DNA from: Pedobacter foliorum
GTDB taxonomy: Bacteria > Bacteroidota > Bacteroidia > Sphingobacteriales > Sphingobacteriaceae
Assembly (NCBI RefSeq): GCF_013266735.1
Contig: NZ_JABSNU010000008.1
Span: 62,001-126,000 of the forward strand
DNA length: 64,000 bases
Reading direction: 5' to 3'
Both the position numbers and the translations under genes were made by a program. Below the pieces are notes generated by a model. It was not told the origin of the DNA. It saw only the letters and a list, made by a program, of their open reading frames with translations, and ran no database searches. Shown here in pieces: positions 24,910 to 33,494 of the stretch. Position 1 is the stretch's first letter; every line of letters starts with the position of its first letter.

Positions 24910-27231
24910 TTATTTAACAATTCGCAATTTAGCAAATTTTAATAATAACTGCTTATTACCCAGTCCCTGAAAAAATACTGTTGCCTTAACGTCAGGTAAA
25001 GTGCCCTCTAAACTTACTATTTTACCGAATCCAAATTTCTCATGTTCTACATCCATACCATTTTGGAATAGATTTGCTGCGTCCGGAGCAAAGCCAGGAG
25101 TAGGCACGTGTGCCTTTGGTAGTAATGAAGTTGTTTTAGGCCTTGTAGGAGGGGTACTAGTGGTAGCAGATCCTGAACCTGAGCTTGACATTCCAGGTTT
25201 TGGCTTGCTAAAACTATCTCTTTGCTGGGTCCAGCTTTTACGCTCGCCATCAAAACTGTCTTGTCCTAAGCTACTTTTTGCTGGCTTGACCACCTCAATC
25301 TCTAAAAACTTTGCATTGATTTCATTGATGAAGCGACTTGGTTCACAGTTTGTTAAAGTACCCCAACGATATCTAGATGTTGCGTACGTTAAAGTCAATT
25401 TTGTCTCGGCTCTTGTTACTGCTACATAAAATAAGCGCCTTTCTTCTTCCAGATCGGTACGTGAATTTATGCTCATTTGCGAAGGGAAGAGGTTTTCCTC
25501 CAGTCCTACAACAAATACGTTTTTAAACTCAAGCCCTTTTGAAGAGTGTATTGTCATCAAAGAAACAGTATCTTTTTCTTTTTCGTCTTGTCTATCATCA
25601 TTGGTTAACAATGCAATATCCTGCATGAAAATAGCAAGACTTCTGTCTTCAATGTCTTCACGTTCAGCGAATTCTTTAACTCCATTCAATAATTCCTGGA
25701 TGTTTTCGTATCTGCTACGCCCTTCAATGCTATCGTCGGTATGCAGTTCTTTTAAAATTCCAGAGTGTTGAGCAATGTATAGCGCAGTTTCGTAAGCATC
25801 CAATTTCTTTGCTTCAGCAGAAAAGCTTTGTATCATCATAGCAAAATCATTCAACTGATTTGCTATTCTACCTTCTATATATTGTTGAGGATTACATACT
25901 ACTTGCCACATGGTGATGTCATGCTTGTCGGCAGCAACGATGATTTTCTCAACGGTAGTATCTCCAAGTCCACGACGAGGATAATTGATTACCCTTTTTA
26001 TGGCCTCTTCATCACTAGGATTAAAGGTTAAACGGAAGTAAGCAATTAAATCTTTTATCTCTTTACGCTGATAGAATGAGAGGCCTCCATATATTTTGTA
26101 AGGCACATTTAGTTTCCTTAAGCCTTCCTCCATAGCCCTTGATTGGGCATTTGTTCTATACAGAATGGCAAAGTCATTAAATTTAAGTCCTTTTGAACTG
26201 CGATCCTGAACAATTGCTTCAGCAACTAATTTACCTTCTTCATTATCTGTAAATGCACGCTGAACTTTAATTCTATCACCTTCTTCATTATCAGAAAATA
26301 CGTTCTTTTCTAATTGGTTTTTATTGTTTGCAATGATGCTATTGGCTACTTCAACAATATTTTGTGTAGAACGGTAGTTTTGCTCTAACTTATAAACTTG
26401 TAACTCAGGATAATCACGTTCAAAGTTTAATATGTTTTGGATATTTGCACCCCTAAAGGCATAAATACTTTGCGCATCATCACCCACAACACAGATATTC
26501 TGATATGCAGCAGCCAGTTTTTTAACAATAGTATATTGAGAAAAGTTGGTATCCTGGTACTCATCAACCATCAGGTATTTAAATTTCTGCTGGTATTTAT
26601 TTAATACATCCGGATGATTTTTAAGCAGAACATTGGTTTTGAATAGTAAATCATCAAAATCCATGGCCCCCGCTTTAAAGCATCGCTTGGTGTAGGTTTC
26701 GTAAATTGAACCCATCATTGGGCGTTTATTGCTTACATCTTCAGCTTGAATTTCAGCGCTTTGAAGGTATTCGGAGTAAGAAACAAGGTTGTTTTTAGCA
26801 GAAGAGATTCTACCGTAAACAAAATTTGCATTATACAACTTATCATCAAGCTGCATCTCTTTTAATATAGATCTGATCAGACTTTTGCTGTCGTCAGTAT
26901 CATATATAGTAAAGTTTGATGGATAGCCGATTTTTTCAGCTTCAACCCTTAGTATTTTAGAAAACACAGAGTGAAAAGTACCCATCCAGATGTTTTTTGC
27001 TTCTGGACCAACCACTTTCATGATCCTCTCACGCATATCTTTGGACGCCTTATTGGTAAAGGTAAGTACGAGGATATTAAAAGGATCTACACCCTTTTCA
27101 ATCAAATGAGCTACTCTATACGTAATTACACGTGTTTTTCCAGAACCAGCACCTGCAACTATCATTGCCGGGCCTTGTGTGTTTTCTACTGCTGCGCGTT
27201 GTTGGGGGTTTAAACCTGCTAAATAATCCAA
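24910..27231 (-). CDS. ATP-dependent DNA helicase, UvrD/PcrA type
   Basis: This is a 773-aa superfamily 1A helicase acting in repair and replication-restart. Motifs in order are QQRAAVENTQGPAMIVAG and GAGSGKTRVITYRVAHL (Q motif and Walker A), LVLTFTNKASKDMRERI, MVDEYQDTN (Walker B), VVGDDAQSIYAFRGAN, LEQNYRST, VSLMTIHSSKGLEFKNVFV and EERRLFYVAVTRAE. The C-terminal 120 residues are Ser/Pro-rich and end in a Tudor-like segment (VEHEKFGFGKIVSLEG), as in PcrA. PcrA or UvrD are both possible names. Confidence 0.95.
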   Translation of the reverse strand: MDYLAGLNPQQRAAVENTQGPAMIVAGAGSGKTRVITYRVAHLIEKGVDPFNILVLTFTNKASKDMRERIMKVVGPEAKNIWMGTFHSVFSKILRVEAEKIGYPSNFTIYDTDDSKSLIRSILKEMQLDDKLYNANFVYGRISSAKNNLVSYSEYLQSAEIQAEDVSNKRPMMGSIYETYTKRCFKAGAMDFDDLLFKTNVLLKNHPDVLNKYQQKFKYLMVDEYQDTNFSQYTIVKKLAAAYQNICVVGDDAQSIYAFRGANIQNILNFERDYPELQVYKLEQNYRSTQNIVEVANSIIANNKNQLEKNVFSDNEEGDRIKVQRAFTDNEEGKLVAEAIVQDRSSKGLKFNDFAILYRTNAQSRAMEEGLRKLNVPYKIYGGLSFYQRKEIKDLIAYFRLTFNPSDEEAIKRVINYPRRGLGDTTVEKIIVAADKHDITMWQVVCNPQQYIEGRIANQLNDFAMMIQSFSAEAKKLDAYETALYIAQHSGILKELHTDDSIEGRSRYENIQELLNGVKEFAEREDIEDRSLAIFMQDIALLTNDDRQDEKEKDTVSLMTIHSSKGLEFKNVFVVGLEENLFPSQMSINSRTDLEEERRLFYVAVTRAETKLTLTYATSRYRWGTLTNCEPSRFINEINAKFLEIEVVKPAKSSLGQDSFDGERKSWTQQRDSFSKPKPGMSSSGSGSATTSTPPTRPKTTSLLPKAHVPTPGFAPDAANLFQNGMDVEHEKFGFGKIVSLEGTLPDVKATVFFQGLGNKQLLLKFAKLRIVK

Positions 27232-27394
27232 AATCCGTTCCTGTTCTGCTTTGAGGGTATAATACTTAAGAAATTAATCTTTTTAGGTTACAAATCTACA
27301 TTTTTTAGTAGTTGTTTCAAAAAGTATCTGGTACTGTTTACTGTTTTTGCTTTGGGTGATTTTAGGCAGGAAACTGAAGTTTTTTACTCTATTT

Positions 27395-27583
27395 TTATTT
27401 AGATAGGCTTTTTAATAGCTCCTTAGCTGGAACAGATTTGACATTTCCATCTTTATCGCCAATGATTAAACTTTCGTTATTGGCTGCTGAAGATTCAGCA
27501 AGTTTACGGAGCGCCTTGTTAACACCATTAATTATGATAACAGATAATTCATTAAGATCTGTTTTATTACCCTTAATTATCAT
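27395..27583 (-). CDS. Small partner protein of the zeta-like ATPase (62 aa)
   Basis: This is a 62-aa acidic/basic protein with no recognised family. A helix-like first half (NELSVIIINGVNKALRKLAE) is followed by a strand-turn motif IIGDKDGNVKSVPAKELLKS. It overlaps the zeta-like gene by 11 nt, so the two are surely co-expressed. The pattern (helix, then a D-G-x-V-x-x-V/I-P segment) is reminiscent of small proteins encoded next to other COG4185 ATPases. It is a candidate antitoxin, but the order toxin first, partner second is not the classical one. Confidence 0.6.
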   Translation of the reverse strand: MIIKGNKTDLNELSVIIINGVNKALRKLAESSAANNESLIIGDKDGNVKSVPAKELLKSLSK

Positions 27584-28151
27584 TGCTTTGAGTTATAATG
27601 GTTTGCCAAATGTCGTTATTTTTTATTTCTGCTCCCAATTTACTTGAGCCTTGAGCAATAATCTCAGAAGCTAAGTCCATATTGTCGATTACGAGCCAAT
27701 TATTACATATTGGAATATACAATTTTAATAGGTTTTTAATACCTCTAAAATATCTACGCTGAATTACATCTCTTGGTATATCATGACCTCCATTACTTAC
27801 ACGTTTTGCGACACGTTTTATTGCCATCAAAGGCGAGTTTAACCAAAAATAAAGTAATGTGACTTCAAAGCCTTTTTCTTGTGCTTTCTTAACCAAGGGA
27901 ACGTAACTTCTGGTTGCTAATGTTGTTTCAAATGCAAAATCAGCACCTTCATTTAGTAATTCTTGGATACGGTTTAACATTATTCTGCCTGCTTCAAAAG
28001 CTACCCCTTCCGGATTAAATGGTGAAATGCCAGCCGCTATATTATCAGCATTGACGAATTCTTTGCAGTTCAGTATTTCGGGTAATATGGTATAGCTAGC
28101 TATGGTTTTACCTGCGCCATTGTATCCTGATATAATGTATAGATTAGGCAT
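27573..28151 (-). CDS. Zeta-toxin-like P-loop kinase (COG4185)
   Basis: This is a 192-aa P-loop protein. Walker A is GYNGAGKT at residues 9-16, FVNADNIAAGISPF at about 32-45 matches the zeta-type substrate-binding Asp region, and FAFETTLA lies near residue 73. The hallmark RVSNGGHDIPRDVIQRRY and NLLKLY end the core. Zeta toxins phosphorylate UDP-N-acetylglucosamine, which PezT-type studies show blocks peptidoglycan synthesis; this shorter COG4185 group is less studied and need not be toxic. It is followed by an overlapping 62-aa partner gene. Confidence 0.85.
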   Translation of the reverse strand: MPNLYIISGYNGAGKTIASYTILPEILNCKEFVNADNIAAGISPFNPEGVAFEAGRIMLNRIQELLNEGADFAFETTLATRSYVPLVKKAQEKGFEVTLLYFWLNSPLMAIKRVAKRVSNGGHDIPRDVIQRRYFRGIKNLLKLYIPICNNWLVIDNMDLASEIIAQGSSKLGAEIKNNDIWQTIITQSNDN

Positions 28152-28387
28152 ACGTTACTTTATTTTCTCTAGACATAGGTAAGTAGGAGTGTGACATAGT
28201 TAGTATAATTACTAAGTTACCAAATATTGAAGAGGTGAACCAAATTTTAGGATATGAAAATGCGACATAGTGTCTTAAAATGAGACCAAATGTGGAATAA
28301 ATGAGATTTTATAGGTCATTTAGATTTAATAGATTAACTACTTTTGACAATAGGTTGCCAAATTAAACCAACACACAACTTTATTTT

Positions 28388-29539
28388 ATGAGTTCAATTT
28401 CTAATCCAATCCCCGAACGCATCGTTTGGGCGGATGTACTTCGCTTTATTGCTATGTTTATGGTAATAAGTGTGCATTGTACTGATCCCTTTAACATATC
28501 TCCTGCAGCGAGGTTAAATCCTGAATATAATTTCTGGGGCACAATTTATGGATCTGTTTTAAGACCATGCGTTCCATTGTTTGTGATGCTTACCGGGATG
28601 TTGTTGTTACCTGTAAGACAGGAGATAGGGCCCTTTTATAAGAAAAGATTAACGAGAGTAATATATCCTTTTTTAATCTGGTCTGTTCTTTATAGTTTGT
28701 TTCCATGGTTTACAGGCGTTCTTGGCCTTGAACCATCTGTTATCACTAAGTTTTTTGTTTATGCAGGCGATTCGCCATCACAAGCTTTTAGCGATAGTTT
28801 GCACAATATTTTAATGATTCCATTCAATTTTACACCTTTAAGTACCCACATGTGGTACATATATATGTTGGTTGGATTATATTTATTTATGCCAATCTTT
28901 TCTGCCTGGATAAAGGAAGCTACCGATAAGCAAAAGAGAATGTACCTGTATTTTTGGGGAGCCACGCTTTTTATGCCATATCTACATGAATATGTAGCTA
29001 AATATATGCTGGGTTCTTGTCCATGGAATGGGTCGTTTGATATGCTTTATTATTTTGCGGGTTTTAACGGGTACCTGCTTTTAGGCCATTATTTATCGAA
29101 GGGCAACGATTGGAGTATCTCAAAAACATTGCTGATTAGCGGGGCTTTATTTGCAGTGGGTTATGCCATTACCTATGTTGGCTTTGGTAAGATGGTGGCC
29201 GATCCTAAATCAACCGAAGAGCAGATTGAATTGTTCTTCCTTTACTGTACTCCAAACGTGTTTTTAATGACCATTTCGGTTTTTCTGGTAGCTAAGAAGA
29301 TTAGAATTAGCAGCCCATTCTGGATTAATGTTTTTGCTAATCTTACTAAATTTGGCTTTGGAATTTATATGGTTCATTATTTCCTGGTAGGACCAAGCTT
29401 TATGGTCGTAGATTTCCTTAAGGTTCCAATTCCTATCCAGATTCCTGTAGCGGCGAGTATTACTTTTGCTGGTGCATGGTTGTTTACCGCGCTTGTTTAT
29501 AGGATATTACCGATAAAAGCTAAATGGATAATGGGTTAA
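28388..29539 (+). CDS. Membrane acyltransferase, family 3 (OatA/WecH-like)
   Basis: This is a 383-aa integral membrane protein with about ten helices. The N-terminal VWADVLRFIAMFMVISVHCT carries the conserved Arg and His (R-x10-H) of acyltransferase-3 proteins, which move acetyl or other acyl groups onto surface carbohydrates or peptidoglycan. A loop RPCVPLFVMLTGMLLLPV and later helices fit the family. A -7 box TACTTTTG lies at about 28339. It stands alone, so the acceptor is unknown. Confidence 0.88.
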   Translation: MSSISNPIPERIVWADVLRFIAMFMVISVHCTDPFNISPAARLNPEYNFWGTIYGSVLRPCVPLFVMLTGMLLLPVRQEIGPFYKKRLTRVIYPFLIWSVLYSLFPWFTGVLGLEPSVITKFFVYAGDSPSQAFSDSLHNILMIPFNFTPLSTHMWYIYMLVGLYLFMPIFSAWIKEATDKQKRMYLYFWGATLFMPYLHEYVAKYMLGSCPWNGSFDMLYYFAGFNGYLLLGHYLSKGNDWSISKTLLISGALFAVGYAITYVGFGKMVADPKSTEEQIELFFLYCTPNVFLMTISVFLVAKKIRISSPFWINVFANLTKFGFGIYMVHYFLVGPSFMVVDFLKVPIPIQIPVAASITFAGAWLFTALVYRILPIKAKWIMG

Positions 29540-29546
29540 TCTTTAA

Positions 29547-31079
29547 TTACATCCAATCCTTTTTGGAGACCTCGATTTTATAGGTCCAATAATTTACCAA
29601 ACTTTTAATATGGGTGTAATTCCCGTATTTGAAATGAATTACACCGGCTGCAGTGTGGATGATCAAATGACCGACATCTGCAGCCTTATGCCAGAAATAC
29701 TGTTTGGCTGTTATTGCCTGAATCTTATGGGGTTCAATGATTTCATGTTCTACATCCCAAATGCCGCTTCTTTTAATGATGAAATTCTCATCAACATATA
29801 ATCTATGTCGTCTGAATTCGAAATACAGCATTACACCAACTACCATTATATATGGTATAATTATTAATAAGTAATTTCTTAAAATTGGAAGGGCATAAGT
29901 GCTTAGTAATACAAATACTGCAATTGGAAACGCAATCCATATCATAGTTTGTAAAAAGATGAACCGGTAATTTGGCTTTAGTTCTGCACCGTTTACTGGA
30001 ACCTGACCAAGGATCATATTTAAAACCTCATCACGTTCTAACTCATTGCAACCGGGGATTTCAATGTCGGATTTTTTGCTGTCCTCTTTATCAGCAGAAT
30101 CAAAAGAAGCCTGCTTTATTTTCATGTTCAGCAGATCGAACTTCTTTTGGAAATAGTTCTGACTGTAGGCGCTTAACTGTACTTTATTCGGGGTTAATAG
30201 TACGTTTTTATGGGTAAACAATCCTGAACTTATGGCAAGAGCCCTTTTTTGTTTAATGATCTTGAAGTTGAAATACTTTATAAATGTCCTTATAATATTA
30301 GTGCCTAAAATGATGATTATGGCAAATATTGCCAGAAAACACATGGAGAAAAAGGTGATGCCCTGGTTCAGCATTTGAGTAAACTGTTCGCGCTCAATCT
30401 CTAAGGCATCGGTGTAATCCTTAAACAATTGAAGTGTTCCGAAAATAAAACCAGTTAATAATAATAGACTGGCCCCATAATTAGAGGTTATACCAATTTT
30501 AAGTAAGGTATTGGTGCTTAATTTAAGAAGGGGTGAAGTGATTTCTACGGTCTTGTCACTTATTTCTGGACTGGTATTCTCTTCTTCTACCTGATCGCGA
30601 CTAAGTAGTTTTTGCTTAAGTATGGTAGCTGTGGCATGATCAATAGCTTTTATTGTAGCCTCTTTCTTTTCGCTTCCCGCGGTATCAATTTCCAGACTAT
30701 AAACTCCAACTACTTGCTGCAATAGATTTTGATTTATATTAACCTGTTGGATCTTATTCAGTTGAATGGTTAGGGATGTTTTGCTGAAAATGCCACTATT
30801 TATGATGAATTCCTGTTTCTTCTCATCCAGAAAAAAGGTGAATTTTTGGTAGCTGAAATAGGCATAGAATGCAAGGACGATGGTTAACAGACATAGCGAA
30901 ACAATAAGAATCATTGCTAAATGCCCAGAATCCTTTGATTTAACTATAATCAAGATAAGGGGAAGCGCCAAAGCTCTTACTATTTTTTGAAAGCCATTGG
31001 CAAACATGATGATAATGCCTGCTGCTGATTGCTTTCGGGGCTCAGAAAAATCGTATTCCCTGTTAGTTGCTTCGGACAT
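29547..31079 (-). CDS. PH-domain membrane protein (YdbT-like)
   Basis: This is a 510-aa membrane protein with three bacterial PH (bPH_2, formerly DUF304) domains. Repeated pairs of membrane helices lie near residues 15-70, 200-270 and 375-420, each followed by a PH-like module: KQEFIINSGIFSKTSLTIQLNKIQQVN, ALAISSGLFTHKNVLLTPNKVQ and NFIIKRSGIWDVEHEIIEPHKIQAI. The B. subtilis homologues YdbS/YdbT are linked to envelope stress and bacteriocin resistance. Its start follows the upstream gene's stop by only 2 bp, forming an operon. Confidence 0.85.
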   Translation of the reverse strand: MSEATNREYDFSEPRKQSAAGIIIMFANGFQKIVRALALPLILIIVKSKDSGHLAMILIVSLCLLTIVLAFYAYFSYQKFTFFLDEKKQEFIINSGIFSKTSLTIQLNKIQQVNINQNLLQQVVGVYSLEIDTAGSEKKEATIKAIDHATATILKQKLLSRDQVEEENTSPEISDKTVEITSPLLKLSTNTLLKIGITSNYGASLLLLTGFIFGTLQLFKDYTDALEIEREQFTQMLNQGITFFSMCFLAIFAIIIILGTNIIRTFIKYFNFKIIKQKRALAISSGLFTHKNVLLTPNKVQLSAYSQNYFQKKFDLLNMKIKQASFDSADKEDSKKSDIEIPGCNELERDEVLNMILGQVPVNGAELKPNYRFIFLQTMIWIAFPIAVFVLLSTYALPILRNYLLIIIPYIMVVGVMLYFEFRRHRLYVDENFIIKRSGIWDVEHEIIEPHKIQAITAKQYFWHKAADVGHLIIHTAAGVIHFKYGNYTHIKSLVNYWTYKIEVSKKDWM

Positions 31080-31081
31080 CG

Positions 31082-31597
31082 TTAATCAGCTTCATTTATT
31101 TGTTTCATGAGTAATTCTTTAATGCTTTTGGCTTTCTCGATTTCAATTCCGGGAATATGTAAGCTACCGGAGCTACCACCTGCGGTGAAAATTCTTAATT
31201 CGCCTAGTCCGTATATTCTGGAAAACAAGCCTTCATCTAAAGCAATATGTTGTATTCTGGAGAAAGGAACTACAGTAGTAGATAGGGCTATGATTCCACT
31301 GGTGTACATAATGTCTTTTTCCCTAACTGCAAATCCCCTTTTTTTAAGGCTAGCACGGTAAAGAGTTATCATTAACAAGGCAAAAACAACATAAATCCCT
31401 AGTATTATATATAGGTATGCTCTTATATCAGCATTAAATATTAACACTGCTGTAATTCCAATACCAACAATTAGTAAAAAGATAAAGATATTTATCAGCA
31501 TTACATTCCAATACTTCTGGCTTAGGGAATTTAACGGTACTTCTTCATACTTCGGTAATGATCCGGTATCTAATGTTTCATTGGTAAATTCCTTCAT
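31082..31597 (-). CDS. PH-domain membrane protein (YdbS-like)
   Basis: This is a 171-aa protein with two membrane helices (about residues 30-80) followed by one bPH_2 domain with the segments VREKDIMYTSGIIALSTTVVPF, RIQHIALDEGLFSRIYGLGEL and IFTAGGSSGSLHIPGI. It is the short partner of the YdbT-like protein downstream, and the two-gene arrangement is typical. The exact role is not known. Confidence 0.85.
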   Translation of the reverse strand: MKEFTNETLDTGSLPKYEEVPLNSLSQKYWNVMLINIFIFLLIVGIGITAVLIFNADIRAYLYIILGIYVVFALLMITLYRASLKKRGFAVREKDIMYTSGIIALSTTVVPFSRIQHIALDEGLFSRIYGLGELRIFTAGGSSGSLHIPGIEIEKAKSIKELLMKQINEAD

Positions 31598-31972
31598 TCC
31601 TGCGTTTTTGATGTGCTGAACGAAGTTAAGGAATTATTTGACTAGAGTAGTATGGTTATCTTTTACCTTGTATAATAATTATTGGTATAAATTTAAAAAT
31701 AGTTCTTGCTAATTTGTAACGGAATAGTTACCTTTATCGTGAGAGCGTTAATTTAAGGGGGTAAGTCTTAGGATTTATCCCTTTTCTTTTTGCCGCCATT
31801 CTAAAGTCGGCAATCCAAAGTCTAAAATAGAGTACGCTGAGTACCATCAACTGGTATAATTTAATTAGTTTTGCTACCACAAAATAAGGACTAATAATGG
31901 CTTATTTTTCTATAAAATAACCTAAAAGTGCTTTAAACTAACTTAATAAAAATTCGTAAAAACTAATCTGTT
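31598..31972. promoter_or_regulatory. Divergent intergenic region with promoter of the M20 peptidase
   Basis: In this 375-bp AT-rich gap between the PH-domain operon (minus) and the M20 peptidase (plus), a TAGTTTTG -7 box at about 31868 would give a leader of roughly 100 nt for the peptidase. No ORF, repeat or RNA element is evident in the rest. Confidence 0.5.
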
Positions 31973-33346
31973 ATGCAAGAAATCAAAAAATATGTTGAAG
32001 AAAACAAGCAACGCTTTTTAGATGAGTTGTTTGAATTGTTACGTTTCCCGTCGGTTAGTGCTGATCCAAAATATAAAGGAGATGTACTAAAAACTGCCGA
32101 TTATGTTGCTCAAAAACTTAAAGATGCTGGTGCCGATAAAGTAGAGATTTGTGAAACAGCAGGCTATCCAATCGTTTACGGTGAGAAAATTGTTGATGAG
32201 AGTCTTCCTACAGTATTAATTTACGGGCACTATGATGTGCAGCCGGCAGATCCGTTGGAATTATGGAAAACTCCTCCGTTTGAGCCTACAATACGTGATG
32301 GAAAGATTTATGCTCGTGGCGCTTGTGATGATAAAGGTCAGTTTTACATGCATGTAAAAGCTTTTGAATTGATGATGAAGACCAATACCCTGGCATGTAA
32401 TGTTAAATTCATGATTGAGGGTGAGGAGGAAGTAGGCTCAGCAAATCTTGGCATTTTTGTAAATGCTAATGTAGAGCGTTTAAAAGCTGATGTGGTGTTG
32501 ATTTCTGATACATCAATGATTAGTATGGAAAACCCTTCAATTGAAACCGGATTACGTGGTTTAGCCTATATGGAGGTTGAAGTTGTTGGTCCTAACCGTG
32601 ATTTACACTCAGGTGTGTATGGTGGTGCTGTAGCAAATCCAATTACTATATTGTGCAAAATGATTGCTTCATTACATGATGAGAACAATCACATTACTAT
32701 ACCAGCTTTTTATAATAAAGTGGTTGAGCTTACTGATGGGGAGAAGACAGCTTTAAACTCGGCTCCATTTGATTTGCAAGAATATAAAAAAGACCTTGAA
32801 ATTGATGCTGAGTGGGGGGAGAAAGGTTATTCGACATTAGAGCGTACAGGAACCAGACCTACTTTAGAGGTAAATGGTATTTGGGGTGGTTATATAGGAG
32901 AGGGTGCTAAAACTGTACTTCCGTCAAAAGCGAATGCTAAAATTTCTATGCGTTTGGTGCCTCACCAAAGTTCAGATGAAATAGCGGAGATCTTTACCAA
33001 ACATTTCGAAAGCATTGCTCCTGATTATGTTAAGGTTAAAGTTACTGCACATCATGGCGGTGAACCAGTAGTAACACCTACTGATAGTATAGCTTATAGA
33101 GCTGCTGAACAGGCTATTGTTGATTCTTTTGGCAAAAAACCAATCCCTACACGTGGCGGAGGAAGTATTCCAATTGTTGCATTGTTTGAAAGTGCTTTAG
33201 GTATTAAATCTGTGCTTTTTGGCTTTGGTTTGGATAGCGATGCCCTACACTCGCCAAATGAGAAATATGATATTTATAACTATTACAAAGGAATTGAAAC
33301 ATTGCCTTTGTTCCATAAGTACTTTGCGGAATTGAGTAAAGGGTAG
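31973..33346 (+). CDS. M20 family dipeptidase
   Basis: This is a 457-aa di-zinc peptidase of the M20 carnosinase/dipeptidase group. The metal ligands and catalytic residues are visible in order: LIYGHYDVQPADP (His, Asp), ARGACDDKGQ (bridging Asp), MIEGEEEVGS (catalytic Glu and ligand Glu), LISDTSMIS (Asp) and the C-terminal HSPNEKYDI (His). A lid/dimerisation domain occupies about residues 200-360. It acts in cytosolic dipeptide breakdown; the substrate range is unknown. The gene is followed by a branched bidirectional terminator. Confidence 0.93.
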   Translation: MQEIKKYVEENKQRFLDELFELLRFPSVSADPKYKGDVLKTADYVAQKLKDAGADKVEICETAGYPIVYGEKIVDESLPTVLIYGHYDVQPADPLELWKTPPFEPTIRDGKIYARGACDDKGQFYMHVKAFELMMKTNTLACNVKFMIEGEEEVGSANLGIFVNANVERLKADVVLISDTSMISMENPSIETGLRGLAYMEVEVVGPNRDLHSGVYGGAVANPITILCKMIASLHDENNHITIPAFYNKVVELTDGEKTALNSAPFDLQEYKKDLEIDAEWGEKGYSTLERTGTRPTLEVNGIWGGYIGEGAKTVLPSKANAKISMRLVPHQSSDEIAEIFTKHFESIAPDYVKVKVTAHHGGEPVVTPTDSIAYRAAEQAIVDSFGKKPIPTRGGGSIPIVALFESALGIKSVLFGFGLDSDALHSPNEKYDIYNYYKGIETLPLFHKYFAELSKG

Positions 33347-33374
33347 TTGCCTTTTGACTTCGGTCCGCCTATTT

Positions 33375-33457
33375 AATAAAAACACCAATATTCCTTCTCT
33401 CCTCACAGCAGTGAAAAACTGCTGCGCATGTCGATCAGGAACATTGGTGTTTTTATT
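33375..33457. terminator. Branched bidirectional terminator
   Basis: The outer 15-bp perfect stem AATAAAAACACCAAT / ATTGGTGTTTTTATT encloses an inner hairpin CAGCAGT-GAAAA-ACTGCTG (33406-33424). The A-run and T-run flank the outer stem on both sides, so it can stop transcripts from the M20 peptidase (plus) and from the M56 peptidase (minus). Confidence 0.85.
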
Positions 33458-33494
33458 TATAGTGCTTTATCCTAAGACTGATTTTATTTAATCT

